Below, in pieces: positions 28,716-37,934 of a DNA stretch of 64,000 bases. The stretch is from contig NZ_AUFT01000018.1 of NCBI RefSeq assembly GCF_000426645.1, forward strand, positions 120,513 through 184,512, read 5' to 3'. The translations under genes were made by a program, and so were the position numbers. Below the pieces are notes generated by a model. It was not told the origin of the DNA and did no database searches. It worked only from the letters and a program-made list of their open reading frames with translations. Every line of letters begins with the position of its first letter. Within the stretch, counting starts at the first letter, position 1. The stretch comes from Nakamurella lactea DSM 19367 (GTDB lineage: Bacteria > Actinomycetota > Actinomycetes > Mycobacteriales > Nakamurellaceae).

Positions 28716-29345
28716 ATGGAGATCACCAAGTACGGACATGCGTGCCTGCAGGTGCGCGACGGCGACGCCAACATCCTGATCGATCCCGGCACCTTCTCCG
28801 CCGGTTTCGAGAACCTCACCGGGCTGACGGCGATCCTGGTCACCCATGTGCACGCCGACCATCTGGACACCGCCCGGTTCGGCGCGCTGGCCGCGGCGAA
28901 CCCGCAGGTGGCGATCCATGCGGAGGCGGCAGCGGTTGAGGAGCTGGCGAAGGTCGGCGTCACCGCGACGGTGGCCACCGCCGGCCAACGGCTGGATGTC
29001 GGCACGCCGGTTGAGCCGTTCGGTGAGCTGCACGCGGTGATCCACGCCGACCTGCCGCGGTTCGGCAACATCGGTTACCTGATCGGCGGCCGGCTGCTGC
29101 ACCCCGGTGACGCCCTGACCGTGCCCGACTTCGACGTGGAGATCCTGGCCGTGCCGACGATGGCGCCGTGGATGGCGCTCAAGGAGGCGATCGATTTCGA
29201 GCGGGCCGTGGCGCCGAAGGTGGCGATTCCGATCCACGAGGCGCTGCTGCGCAACACCGACATGTACTACGGGCGGCTGGAGCACATGGGCCCGGCCGGC
29301 TTGCGCCTGCTGAACCTGGACGACGGGCACACCGAACAACTCTGA
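28716..29345 (+). CDS. MBL-fold metal-dependent hydrolase (UlaG-like)
   Basis: A 209-residue metallo-beta-lactamase-fold protein. THVHADHLD is the HxHxDH metal site; further ligands are the Asp in HPGDAL and the His in IPIHEAL. Short forms of this sort occur widely in actinobacteria with unknown substrate. The ATG at 28716 begins MEITKYGHAC, the usual family start; upstream sequence in frame derives from the repeats. No clear ribosome-binding site, so leaderless translation is possible. Confidence 0.85.
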   Translation: MEITKYGHACLQVRDGDANILIDPGTFSAGFENLTGLTAILVTHVHADHLDTARFGALAAANPQVAIHAEAAAVEELAKVGVTATVATAGQRLDVGTPVEPFGELHAVIHADLPRFGNIGYLIGGRLLHPGDALTVPDFDVEILAVPTMAPWMALKEAIDFERAVAPKVAIPIHEALLRNTDMYYGRLEHMGPAGLRLLNLDDGHTEQL

Positions 29346-29517
29346 CCCGCGCTCTTCGCGGTTCGTCACGCGATCTCCGGGCCAGCGCACGGTTTCGCCC
29401 GTCCGGCGTGTCATGATGCACCGGTCCTGACGCTCGGCCGGCGATCCGCCCGGGCGTCGGGCCGTGTCCGTGGAGAACGCACCGCAGGCCGGAACAGCGG
29501 CCGTCTGGGGTCAGTTG

Positions 29518-31626
29518 ATGAGCGAACGCACTCAGCGCAGGAACAGCACGACGGCAGGGACCGGCACGACCGTCGCCGGTGCGCGGCCGGAGCCGCCGGC
29601 CGGGTCGACGTTCGTCCCGCACCTGGACCCGGGCGCCACCGAGAAGTCGGTGATCGTCCGCCTGGTGCTCGGCAGCTTCGTCATGCTGTTCATCGAACTG
29701 GCGCTGATCCGCTGGCTCGGCTCCAACATCCTGCACCTGTCGTACTTCACCAACTTCGTGCTGCTCGGCTCGTTCCTGGGGATCGGGCTGGGCTTCCTGA
29801 TCGCCCGCAAGAGCTGGTCGATCCTGCCGGTGTCCGGTGGGCTGCTGATGCTGCTGGTACTCGGCGTCTTCCTGTTCCCGGTGGGCCTGGATCGCACCGG
29901 GACATCCATCATCTACTTCACCGCGGCCAACCCGTCCGGGCCGCCGGCCTGGTTGGTGCTGCCGCTGATCTTCGTGGTGGTCGCCGTGCTGTTGGCCGGT
30001 CCGGCCGAGGTCGTCGGCCGCTGCTTCGGGCAGCTCAAGCCGCTGACGTCCTACCGTTGGGACCTGATCGGCTCGCTCAGCGGCATCCTCACCTTCACCC
30101 TGGTGTCGTTCCTGCGGGCGCCGTCACTGGTCTGGGGGTTGATCGCCTCGATCGTGCTGGTCGCGCTGAACCGGCCGGGTCTGAAGCTGCTCACCGGCAT
30201 CTTCGGGGTCGGCATCGTGCTGGTGCTGCTGGCCGAATCGACCACCGCCGGCGTCTCCTGGTCGCCGTACTACAAGGTGCTGACCGAGGACGCCGGCACC
30301 TTCCAGGGCTCGACCCTGGTGAAGATCTCCGTCAACGGCGTGCCGCACCAGCTGATGGGGCCGGCCGAATGGAAGCTGACCGAAGCGGAAGCGCAGTACC
30401 GCACCCCGTACGAACGCACGGTCAACCAGTCGCTGGACAACGTGCTGATCGTCGGCGCCGGGTCCGGCTCGGACGTCGCCATCGCGCTGTCCAAGGGCGC
30501 CAAGCACGTCGACGCGGTGGACATCGACCCGCGGATCGTGCAGATCGGCGAGCAGCGCAACACCGACCGGCCGTATCAGGACCCGCGGGTCGACGTGCAC
30601 ATCAACGACGGCCGGGCCTTCCTGGAGAGCACCAGCACCAAGTACGACCTGATCCTGTTCGCCCTGCCGGACTCGCTCGCACTGGTCAACGGCGCCTCGC
30701 AGATCCGGCTCGAATCGTTCCTGTTCACCGCGCAGGCGCTGCAGGCGGCGCACGATCACCTGAAGCCGACCGGCGCCTTCTCGATGTACAACTACTACCG
30801 CGAGCCGTGGCTGATCGACCGGTTGGCCGGGACCGCGGCGGCCGCCTTCGGGCACCAGCCGTGCGTCGACCAGACGGTCGACCACCAGGCCGTCGTCACC
30901 ATCGCAGTGGATCCGGCGAACCAGAAGTGCGCCAACACCTATCAGGCCAGCGGACCGGTGATCGCGCCGGCCACCGACGACCGGCCCTTCCTGTACTTCG
31001 AGGGCGGCGGGATCCCGGCGATGTACCTGTGGACGCTGTTCGGCATCCTGCTGATCTCGCTGATCGCGGTCCGCTCGCTGGGCGGTCCGTTCCGCTCGAT
31101 GCGGCCCTATGCCGACCTGTTCTTCATGGGCGCGGCCTTCCTGTTGCTGGAGACCAAGAACATCGCCACCTTCGCGCTGCTGTTCGGCACCACCTGGTTG
31201 GTCAACGCGATGGTCTTCGCGGGGGTGCTGGTGATCGTGCTGCTGGCCGTCGAGACCACCCGAAGATTCAGGACGCCACCGCTGCCGGTGGTGTGGGGCG
31301 CGATCCTGGTGGCGCTGGCGCTCGCCTACGTGGTGAACCCGGACTGGCTGCTGGCCTGGCCGTTCTGGCCGCGGCTGATCGTCGCGGTGCTGCTGGCCTT
31401 CCTGCCGATCTACCTGGCCAACATCGCCTTCGCGAAACGGTTCGCCGCCACCGATCACGCGCAGGCGGCCTTCGGGGTGAACCTGCTCGGCGCGATCCTC
31501 GGCGGCTGCCTGGAGTACGCCGCGCTGCTCACCGGCTACCGCAACCTGCTGATCCTGGTCGCGGTGCTCTACGGCCTCGCCTTCCTGCTGACCCCACGGC
31601 GCGGCGGCAAGCTGATCAGCATCTAG
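29518..31626 (+). CDS. membrane-anchored spermidine-synthase-like protein
   Basis: About 702 residues: an N-terminal block of about seven membrane segments, a cytosolic Rossmann methyltransferase/aminopropyltransferase-like domain (NVLIVGAGSGSDVAIAL, VDAVDIDPRIV, INDGRAFL) and a C-terminal membrane block. This layout matches the large membrane spermidine-synthase-like group, where the true substrate is mostly unknown; key polyamine-binding residues cannot be confirmed by eye. ATG 29518 has GGGG seven bases upstream; GTG 29464 would add 18 residues. A 9-bp gap leads to OsmC. Confidence 0.78.
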   Translation: MSERTQRRNSTTAGTGTTVAGARPEPPAGSTFVPHLDPGATEKSVIVRLVLGSFVMLFIELALIRWLGSNILHLSYFTNFVLLGSFLGIGLGFLIARKSWSILPVSGGLLMLLVLGVFLFPVGLDRTGTSIIYFTAANPSGPPAWLVLPLIFVVVAVLLAGPAEVVGRCFGQLKPLTSYRWDLIGSLSGILTFTLVSFLRAPSLVWGLIASIVLVALNRPGLKLLTGIFGVGIVLVLLAESTTAGVSWSPYYKVLTEDAGTFQGSTLVKISVNGVPHQLMGPAEWKLTEAEAQYRTPYERTVNQSLDNVLIVGAGSGSDVAIALSKGAKHVDAVDIDPRIVQIGEQRNTDRPYQDPRVDVHINDGRAFLESTSTKYDLILFALPDSLALVNGASQIRLESFLFTAQALQAAHDHLKPTGAFSMYNYYREPWLIDRLAGTAAAAFGHQPCVDQTVDHQAVVTIAVDPANQKCANTYQASGPVIAPATDDRPFLYFEGGGIPAMYLWTLFGILLISLIAVRSLGGPFRSMRPYADLFFMGAAFLLLETKNIATFALLFGTTWLVNAMVFAGVLVIVLLAVETTRRFRTPPLPVVWGAILVALALAYVVNPDWLLAWPFWPRLIVAVLLAFLPIYLANIAFAKRFAATDHAQAAFGVNLLGAILGGCLEYAALLTGYRNLLILVAVLYGLAFLLTPRRGGKLISI

Positions 31627-31636
31627 ATTGACCGGC

Positions 31637-32140
31637 ATGGAAGCCGCCGAACTCCGCGCCCTACAGAAGCCCGTCAAGGACGCCTACCGCGACGACCCGG
31701 CGAAGGCAACGGTCCGCAAGACCGTCGAGGGCCGGTTCACCGCCGACGGCATCACCTGCACGGTGGACACCTGGGCCGGGCCGACCAGGGCCGGGCTGCA
31801 CCCGGCGACGGGGGGTGACGGGTCAGACGCCTGTTCGGCGGACATGCTGCTGCAGGCGCTGGCCGCCTGCGCCGGGGTGACGCTCCGGTCGGTGGCCACC
31901 GCGATGGGCATCGAGCTGCGCGATGCGGTGATCAGCGCCAGCGGGACCTGGGACGCGCGCGGCACCCTCGGGGTCGACCGCAGCGTGCCGGTCGGCTTCA
32001 CCGCGATCGAGTTGAGCTTCGAGCTGGACACCGACGCCGAGCCGGCCAAGGTGGACAAACTGCTCGAACTCACCGAGCGCTACTGCGTCATCGCCCAGAC
32101 CCTGCAGGCCCCGCCGACGGTCACCGTCGCCCGCGGCTGA
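31637..32140 (+). CDS. OsmC/Ohr family protein
   Basis: A 167-residue peroxidase-type protein. The two family cysteines are seen in LAACAGVTLR and RYCVIAQTL, in keeping with thiol-dependent removal of organic hydroperoxides. Starts at ATG 31637; a TTG nine bases earlier is also in frame. No good Shine-Dalgarno. It follows the spermidine-synthase-like gene by ten bases and so is probably co-transcribed. Confidence 0.88.
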   Translation: MEAAELRALQKPVKDAYRDDPAKATVRKTVEGRFTADGITCTVDTWAGPTRAGLHPATGGDGSDACSADMLLQALAACAGVTLRSVATAMGIELRDAVISASGTWDARGTLGVDRSVPVGFTAIELSFELDTDAEPAKVDKLLELTERYCVIAQTLQAPPTVTVARG

Positions 32141-32151
32141 TCCCGGCGCCG

Positions 32152-35100
32152 TCAGCCGCGCGCCTCGAACTCCACCACCCTGCTGTAGCCGTGGTCGTTG
32201 CTGTCGGTGATCAGCAGCCGCAGCGCGCCGGTGGTGACCGGCGGAAAGTCCGAGACAACGGTGCCGTCGGTATTGCCGCGGACCTGGGCCAGCGTCGACC
32301 ATGAGCCGTCGACCAGCGCCTGGACGTCGTAGTCCCGCAGCCCGTAGCCCGACGCCGGGTTGGTGCCGTTGTCGACGGTGAACACCCTGGCCTGTGTGAG
32401 CGTCACCGGCTCGCTCCAGGTCAGCGTCAGGGTGTCCGGCCAGGTCGCCTTGTCCGCGTCGTTCCAGCCGTTCCCGGCGTTCCAGACCGCGTAGTCGTGC
32501 TGGCCGGCGATCGAACCGTCGTTGACCGCGGCCACCGAGAACTTGGAGTGGGTGCTGGAGGCGCCGGCGGTGGCCAGCTTGGCCAGATTGTCGACCTTCG
32601 CGTACACCGACAGTTCGCCGAGCTGGGTGTTGTTGCCCGGCTCGCTGGTGTACCAGCCGCGGGTGACGTGCAGCCGGACATACCTCGCGGTGGTCCGGGC
32701 GAACTGCGTCACCTGACCGGTTTTCGGGGCGTCGGTGACGGTGGCCACCGTCGTCCAGGCGCTGCCGTCCAGTGAGGTCTGCACCTGGTAGTCGCGGGGT
32801 CCGTAGCTGCTCCGGCCGGACTGCCCGATCGCCATCAACGAGGTCGGATCGCCGAGGTCGACGCCGATCTCGGCCGGGTCGGTCGCCGTCGGCCCCTGGC
32901 CGGGGACGTTGCCGCCGGACACCCAGAACGTCGAGGCCTGGCCATCGGTGGCGAAGCTCGCCGGATACCGGTCCTGGTTCGAGGACGCGAAGGCCTGCGG
33001 GTACCTGGCGCCAACGGTGTTCAGCGCCAGGTTGTCCGAGTGGCTCAGCAGCACCTCCGCGGACCCGCTGGTCCCGTTCGAACCGTCGACGCCGATCGTC
33101 ACCCGGCTACTCCCGTCGGTCCGATCACCGTGCAGCAGCACGGTTTCGGTGACGAACGAGTCGGCAGGGATCCGCACCTTCCGCGCCGGGAGGTCGGCAC
33201 TGACGCCGTCACCGGTGGTCGCGGTCAGCGTCACCTGCACGGTCTTGGATGCGCCGTTGTGGATCCGGATCCTGGCCTGGTTGGTGCCGCCGGCGGCCAG
33301 CGGCAGGCGGCGGTCGAGCGCCTCAACCGTCAGCGTCGGCTGCTTCGCGTCAACCGGCGTGAGGGTGACCGGACCGAGTAGCCCGTAGTCCATCCGCTCC
33401 CGTCCGGCGGCGCCGGTACCCGGCGCCACCCGGACCGCGTTCAGCAGCGTCGACGCCACCCGGACGGTCACGGTGTTGCGGCCCGGCCGGATCCGGTCGC
33501 CGATGTCGATGTGGTGCAGGTCCTGCAGATCGACCGGGTCCAGTTGGGTGCCGTTGACGGCGACCCGCACCGTGTCCACCGCCGACCCGAGATCCAGGTA
33601 GCTGCGGCGCACGCCCTGCCACGACGAGCCGACGGTGAAGGTGCTGGTGTAGGTGCCGATGCCGGACACGTCCGCCAGGTCCACCGGGTAGCCGGCGTCC
33701 GTGGTGACCGCCGACCAGGGCGGCAGAGTGCCGTCGTCGGCGGCCGTCAGCTGCACGCTGGGCAGCGCGGTCTTGCTGGTGTCGCCGGCCAGGTCCGACG
33801 GACCTGCGGTCCAGCTTTCGGTAGCGAGAGTCCAGTCGTCCAGGGCGATCTGGCTGACGCTCCCGTCGTTGCGGGCCGTGGTCACTTGGTGCCCGGGGTG
33901 TCCGGCGCCGGGGAAGGTGTCGTCCCGACGGGCGGTCACCGCGATCACCGTGGCGTCGGCCGCCTCCAGCCGGACGTCGACGGTGACCTTCCCGCCGGAG
34001 CGCTGGTAGTCGGTGATCGGGGTGATCTCGCCGGTCCAGGTGTTGAGCCGGTACGGCACGCCGGAGCCGGTGAGGGTGATCTGCTGTTCGGCCGTCGACG
34101 TCGATTGGTTGAACAGGTAGTAGTAGTTCGTCCCGGAGTCCTGTCGGCGGACGCTGACGATGTCCGACGAGGCACCGGATGCCGTGCCCTGTCCGGGCTT
34201 TCCGGGAGTCGCGGCACCCGGCCGGTCGATCGCCCGGTGGGCGGCGGCCGCCGGTACCTTCAGCCGGGCCAGCGCCGCCGGTACCTCGCTCTCGCTGCCG
34301 ACCCGGATCACCCCTGGGGTCCGGCGGAGCTGGGTCATCACCGCGGCCAGCCGGCGGTCCTTCACACCGGTCGGATCCAGACCCGGTGTGTGGGACGGGA
34401 AGTCGCCGATCACCACGACCTTCAGGCCGCTGCGGGCAAAGGACAGCAGCCGCTGCGCGGTGTCCAGCGGCATCGTGCTCTGGTCCTTGAGCAGCATTGC
34501 CCGGTAGGCGCTGGACTGCGGGAACAGCGTGCCGTTGGAGACCGACGCATCGTCGCCACGCAGGCTCGCCGGGCTGACGTAGTCGTAGGTGTAACCCTGT
34601 CGGGCCAGCGCAGACCTGCTGCTCAGCAACGTGTTCGAGCCGGATCCGGTGGTGCCGTGCCCGGTCATCCCGAAGTCCTGCCAGTACACCGCGACGTCGA
34701 ACCGCGGCTTGCCCTGCCGGAGCACCAGCTGCAGCCGGGCCACATTGTCGTTGACCTGCTTGTAGTCCGCCCAGTTCGGGCCGCCCTTGGCGCCCCAGGC
34801 CTCGGCGAACGAGGTGTTGCCGCCGTACGTCATCCCCGGCCATCTGGTCGAGGCGCTGACGTTGTCCGGTCCCTGCGTCAGGTACGGATAGCCGTGCCAG
34901 ACCACCTGGGTCACCCCGCCGGCGAAGCCGCGGTAGACCGCCTGCAGGTTGCCTGGGTCCTCGGCGCCGCCGGCGGTGGTGGCCCAGACCTTCTCCCTGG
35001 TGGCGCAGCACTCGTTGGACACCATGGTGTTGCCGTTCAGGTGCGCGCCGACGGCCAGCAGCTTGTAGTCCTCGATGTTGTGGTTGAAGGCCAGCGACTC

Positions 35101-36450
35101 CCCCTCGGGGATGTCGACGAACCGACTCGCCTCGGCCGTGTCGACCGGACCGCCGTAGGGCTGCTCGCGCAGCCCCATGCCGTTCGCCCGGGTCCACTGC
35201 TGCAGGAACTTCAGCCGCCGGTCGATGTAGACATCGCTCCAGGTCTGCCGGTAGTCGGTGCGGATCCGGGCGCCGTCGGCGAAGTCGAAGAAGGTGCCGG
35301 CCGACAGTCCCTGGGTGCCGGCACCGGCCAGCGCCGGCAACAGCGGGATCGGCGAGTAGCCACGCCGCTGCTGCCACTGCTGGGCGAAGTCCCAGGTCCA
35401 CTTCTGCGAGCTACCCAGTTCCAGCGAGTCCTCGAACAGGTTGACGCTGCCGACCTGCTTGATCTGCTGCCGGACCTGCGGGGTGAGGATCTGCGAGTCG
35501 TAGAAGTCGGTGGTCGCCTCGGCGCCCTGCCGGCTGAGGTAGTCCAGGTAGTAGTTCGGGCTGGTCGCGGTGAGATTGCTGCGACTGGTGCCGTCCGCGG
35601 TCTGGTAGAAGGCGATCAGCGCATAGGTGTCGGTGGCCGTCCCGGGAAAGGTGACGGACAGCTTGCCGTCGCTCACCTGTCCGGTCAGCACCTGCACCGA
35701 ACCCTGGTCGAGCATCCGGGATCCGGACGTCTGGGTGTCGCAATCGGCCTGTTGGCAGCGGGCCACCAGGGCGGCGACCAGGGTGGTGGTGGCGCCCTTG
35801 GGCGGAGCCGGCGTGAGGTTCGCCGGCAGCGCCCCGCTGCGCGTGCTGCCGCCCGGCGCGAACTCGTAGGAGTACACCAGTTGCTGGGCCGCCCGCGGAT
35901 CGTTGAGGTCCGAGACGGTCGGCACCACCGCGGGCCAGCGCGGCCCGATGGTCAGGTCGAGTCCGAGGTCAAGGTCGGCGGCGGCCGCCAGCATGGTGTC
36001 GACCTTCTCGGTCCACAGCGGCGTTCCCCAGCCGTACTTCGCCAGGAAGTCCGGGGACTTCCCGTCGGGGCCGTCGACCGAGAATGCGGCCACCTCGGCG
36101 CCGCCGGCGCCGGCGGCCTTCATGTCGGCGAGTTCGGCGCGCAGTTCGTCGTTGTCGGTGTAGGCCAACGGCATCCACCACCGGTACTTCGGCCGGACGG
36201 TGGCCGGTGGGTCGGCGAACGTGCTCGCCGTCAGGCGCGGTGCCGCAGCGGTGGCCGCCGGCTCGGGCGCAGCGGGTGCCGACGCGGCGGGTGCCGACGC
36301 GGCCGGGGCGGGCGCGGCCGGGGAGGCCGGTGCGGGCGCGGCCGCGGCGGGCGCAGCCGGGGCGGGCGCGGCGGCGACGGTCAGCAGACTGCCGGTCAGC
36401 ACTGCGGAAACGGCGAGCCCGAGGATCGGGCGCCGGCGGACGAGTTTCAT
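32152..36450 (-). CDS. secreted GH106-like glycoside hydrolase with two F5/8-type modules
   Basis: A 1432-residue exported enzyme. Order: signal peptide (MKLVRRRPILGLAVSAVLTG), an Ala/Pro-rich linker to about residue 75, a catalytic region starting PPATVRPKYRWWMP that resembles GH106 alpha-L-rhamnosidases (KYRWWMPLAYTD, AGAGGAEVAAF), a beta-sandwich region, then two discoidin/CBM32-like modules (SLDGSAWTTVATV, ARYVRLHVTRG; VDNGTNPASGYGLRDYDV). It probably removes rhamnose or related sugars from plant or cell-wall polysaccharides. ATG 36450 follows AGGGAG at five bases. No transporter or other glycosidase neighbours it. Substrate is inferred from family resemblance only. Confidence 0.85.
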   Translation of the reverse strand: MKLVRRRPILGLAVSAVLTGSLLTVAAAPAPAAPAAAAPAPASPAAPAPAASAPAASAPAAPEPAATAAAPRLTASTFADPPATVRPKYRWWMPLAYTDNDELRAELADMKAAGAGGAEVAAFSVDGPDGKSPDFLAKYGWGTPLWTEKVDTMLAAAADLDLGLDLTIGPRWPAVVPTVSDLNDPRAAQQLVYSYEFAPGGSTRSGALPANLTPAPPKGATTTLVAALVARCQQADCDTQTSGSRMLDQGSVQVLTGQVSDGKLSVTFPGTATDTYALIAFYQTADGTSRSNLTATSPNYYLDYLSRQGAEATTDFYDSQILTPQVRQQIKQVGSVNLFEDSLELGSSQKWTWDFAQQWQQRRGYSPIPLLPALAGAGTQGLSAGTFFDFADGARIRTDYRQTWSDVYIDRRLKFLQQWTRANGMGLREQPYGGPVDTAEASRFVDIPEGESLAFNHNIEDYKLLAVGAHLNGNTMVSNECCATREKVWATTAGGAEDPGNLQAVYRGFAGGVTQVVWHGYPYLTQGPDNVSASTRWPGMTYGGNTSFAEAWGAKGGPNWADYKQVNDNVARLQLVLRQGKPRFDVAVYWQDFGMTGHGTTGSGSNTLLSSRSALARQGYTYDYVSPASLRGDDASVSNGTLFPQSSAYRAMLLKDQSTMPLDTAQRLLSFARSGLKVVVIGDFPSHTPGLDPTGVKDRRLAAVMTQLRRTPGVIRVGSESEVPAALARLKVPAAAAHRAIDRPGAATPGKPGQGTASGASSDIVSVRRQDSGTNYYYLFNQSTSTAEQQITLTGSGVPYRLNTWTGEITPITDYQRSGGKVTVDVRLEAADATVIAVTARRDDTFPGAGHPGHQVTTARNDGSVSQIALDDWTLATESWTAGPSDLAGDTSKTALPSVQLTAADDGTLPPWSAVTTDAGYPVDLADVSGIGTYTSTFTVGSSWQGVRRSYLDLGSAVDTVRVAVNGTQLDPVDLQDLHHIDIGDRIRPGRNTVTVRVASTLLNAVRVAPGTGAAGRERMDYGLLGPVTLTPVDAKQPTLTVEALDRRLPLAAGGTNQARIRIHNGASKTVQVTLTATTGDGVSADLPARKVRIPADSFVTETVLLHGDRTDGSSRVTIGVDGSNGTSGSAEVLLSHSDNLALNTVGARYPQAFASSNQDRYPASFATDGQASTFWVSGGNVPGQGPTATDPAEIGVDLGDPTSLMAIGQSGRSSYGPRDYQVQTSLDGSAWTTVATVTDAPKTGQVTQFARTTARYVRLHVTRGWYTSEPGNNTQLGELSVYAKVDNLAKLATAGASSTHSKFSVAAVNDGSIAGQHDYAVWNAGNGWNDADKATWPDTLTLTWSEPVTLTQARVFTVDNGTNPASGYGLRDYDVQALVDGSWSTLAQVRGNTDGTVVSDFPPVTTGALRLLITDSNDHGYSRVVEFEARG

Positions 36451-36755
36451 GCGTCTCCCTGGATGCGACGGCAGTGTCGAGCCCGACCCACCTTTCAGAA
36501 CGAAGCCGCGCACGTCAATGACAACGGCCGCAACGAAAGTGCGCGACGGTGCATCGAAACCGATCGCGCGCCGGATCGAAGACCTCGACCGCCGTCGCCG
36601 GGACGGCGCTGTCCCGGGACCGGAATCCCGGCCGCCCGGGACACCGGGCCGATGACGGCAGGACCGCTCCCGCCCCACCCTGACCTGGTCAACAGCCAAT
36701 CGGCCCGGACCGACGCCAGCCCGGCCTGGAACGGGCCCGTTCAGGGGAGATCCAG
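36451..36755. promoter_or_regulatory. divergent promoter region with two stem-loops
   Basis: This 305-bp gap separates the glycosidase from the lipoprotein operon. It holds CGCCGTC/GACGGCG (36590-36608, five-base loop) and GTCCCGGG/CCCGGGAC (36611-36642). A stretch near 36553 (CGAAACCGATCG) faintly resembles LacI-family operators, which often control glycosidase genes, but it is not symmetric enough to call. No gene seen. Confidence 0.4.
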
Positions 36756-37934
36756 ATGTCGTTACCGAGCACCGCACGCACGAGCCCTACCCGGTTGAAC
36801 ACTCCGCGAGGATCGATGCGCACGTGTGCGCCGATCGTCGTGGCAACGTTGGTACTCACGTTGAGCGCCTGCGGCACGACGAAGAATGCGGCCGGCCCGT
36901 CCGTCCCCCCGGCCACCTCGGCGGCCGCGGCGCCGGCGGTCACCGCAGCCGCCGCCGCGGCCCAAACGTCCGCACCGGCAGTCAGTTCCGCGCCGGCTTC
37001 CAGCGCCGCCGACCCGTCGATGGATCCCTCGATGGAGATGAGCAGCTCCGCGGACGCGCCGACGTCGCCGGCCGCTTCGTCGTCAGCGGAGTCCTCGAAG
37101 GCCGCGCCCCCGAAATCCGCGCCCCAGAAGCCGTCGACCCCGCCCGACCCGGCCGCCGTGCCGAAGGCGCCGATCGAGAACGCCATCACCATCGAGACAC
37201 CCGGTATGCGCTACAACATTTCCGGGAAACTGCACCCCGGCATCGCCTCGATCACCCTGACCAACTCCGACGACGAGGCGCACATGATGGCCGTCGCCAG
37301 GCTGAAGAAGGGCGTCACCCTCAAGCAGGTGCGCAAGGCACTCGGGCAGAGCGAGGGCGCGGCCGCGCCGCTGCTCGCCGACGGGATGGATACCAGCTAC
37401 GGCACCCCGGATCTGCTCGGCGCCGGGCAGTCCGAGACCGTCACCGCACTGGATCTGCCGGCCGGCACCTACGCACTGATCTGCTTCCTGACCGACGCGA
37501 AGGGCATGCCGCACTGGCAGATGGGCATGGTCGATCTGCTGACGGTGGCCGGCCCGGTCGCCACCGAGAAGCCGAAGTCGGACGGCACCATCACCCTCGA
37601 CGACAAGGCGATCACCCTGCCGAAGGGCTTCACCGGTAGCGGCACCTTCCTGGTCCGCAACGCGGGCAAGGCGCCGCACAACATCTCGATCGCCAAGTTG
37701 GACAAGGGCACGCCGCTGCTGGACTACTACCAGCACGTCGGACAGGCAATGAACGGTTCGGGTCAGGTCGAGGGCGGCGGCGGCCACCTGGTCGGCGGGA
37801 TCGATGCGCTGTCGCCGGGCCAATCGGCCTACCTGACGCTGGCCCTGACCAAGGGTCACTACGCCTACCTGTCGACCACGGATGCGCAGGGCCCGCAGTT
37901 GCCGACGCAGCACGGCGAGCTCGACATCTCGTGA
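36756..37934 (+). CDS. two-domain cupredoxin-like lipoprotein
   Basis: A 392-residue exported lipoprotein with lipobox LSAC (Cys39), a Ser/Ala/Pro linker including the Met-rich DPSMDPSMEM, then two related beta-rich domains. Domain 1 has His176 (EAHMM), Cys243 (ALICF), His253 (MPHWQ) and Met256/Met258, arranged like a type 1 copper site. Domain 2 keeps His308 and His386 but lacks the Cys and Met. I infer copper binding or redox function; it has not been shown for this family. The ATG at 36756 has AGGGGAGA five bases upstream; ATG 36816 is a shorter option. Its stop overlaps the kinase start (GTGA), so it belongs to the two-component operon. Confidence 0.78.
   Translation: MSLPSTARTSPTRLNTPRGSMRTCAPIVVATLVLTLSACGTTKNAAGPSVPPATSAAAAPAVTAAAAAAQTSAPAVSSAPASSAADPSMDPSMEMSSSADAPTSPAASSSAESSKAAPPKSAPQKPSTPPDPAAVPKAPIENAITIETPGMRYNISGKLHPGIASITLTNSDDEAHMMAVARLKKGVTLKQVRKALGQSEGAAAPLLADGMDTSYGTPDLLGAGQSETVTALDLPAGTYALICFLTDAKGMPHWQMGMVDLLTVAGPVATEKPKSDGTITLDDKAITLPKGFTGSGTFLVRNAGKAPHNISIAKLDKGTPLLDYYQHVGQAMNGSGQVEGGGGHLVGGIDALSPGQSAYLTLALTKGHYAYLSTTDAQGPQLPTQHGELDIS

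Noticed and set aside
33511..36798. 1095-codon plus-strand frame opposite the GH106-like gene
   Set aside because: Shadow of a real gene with signal peptide and recognisable modules on the minus strand.
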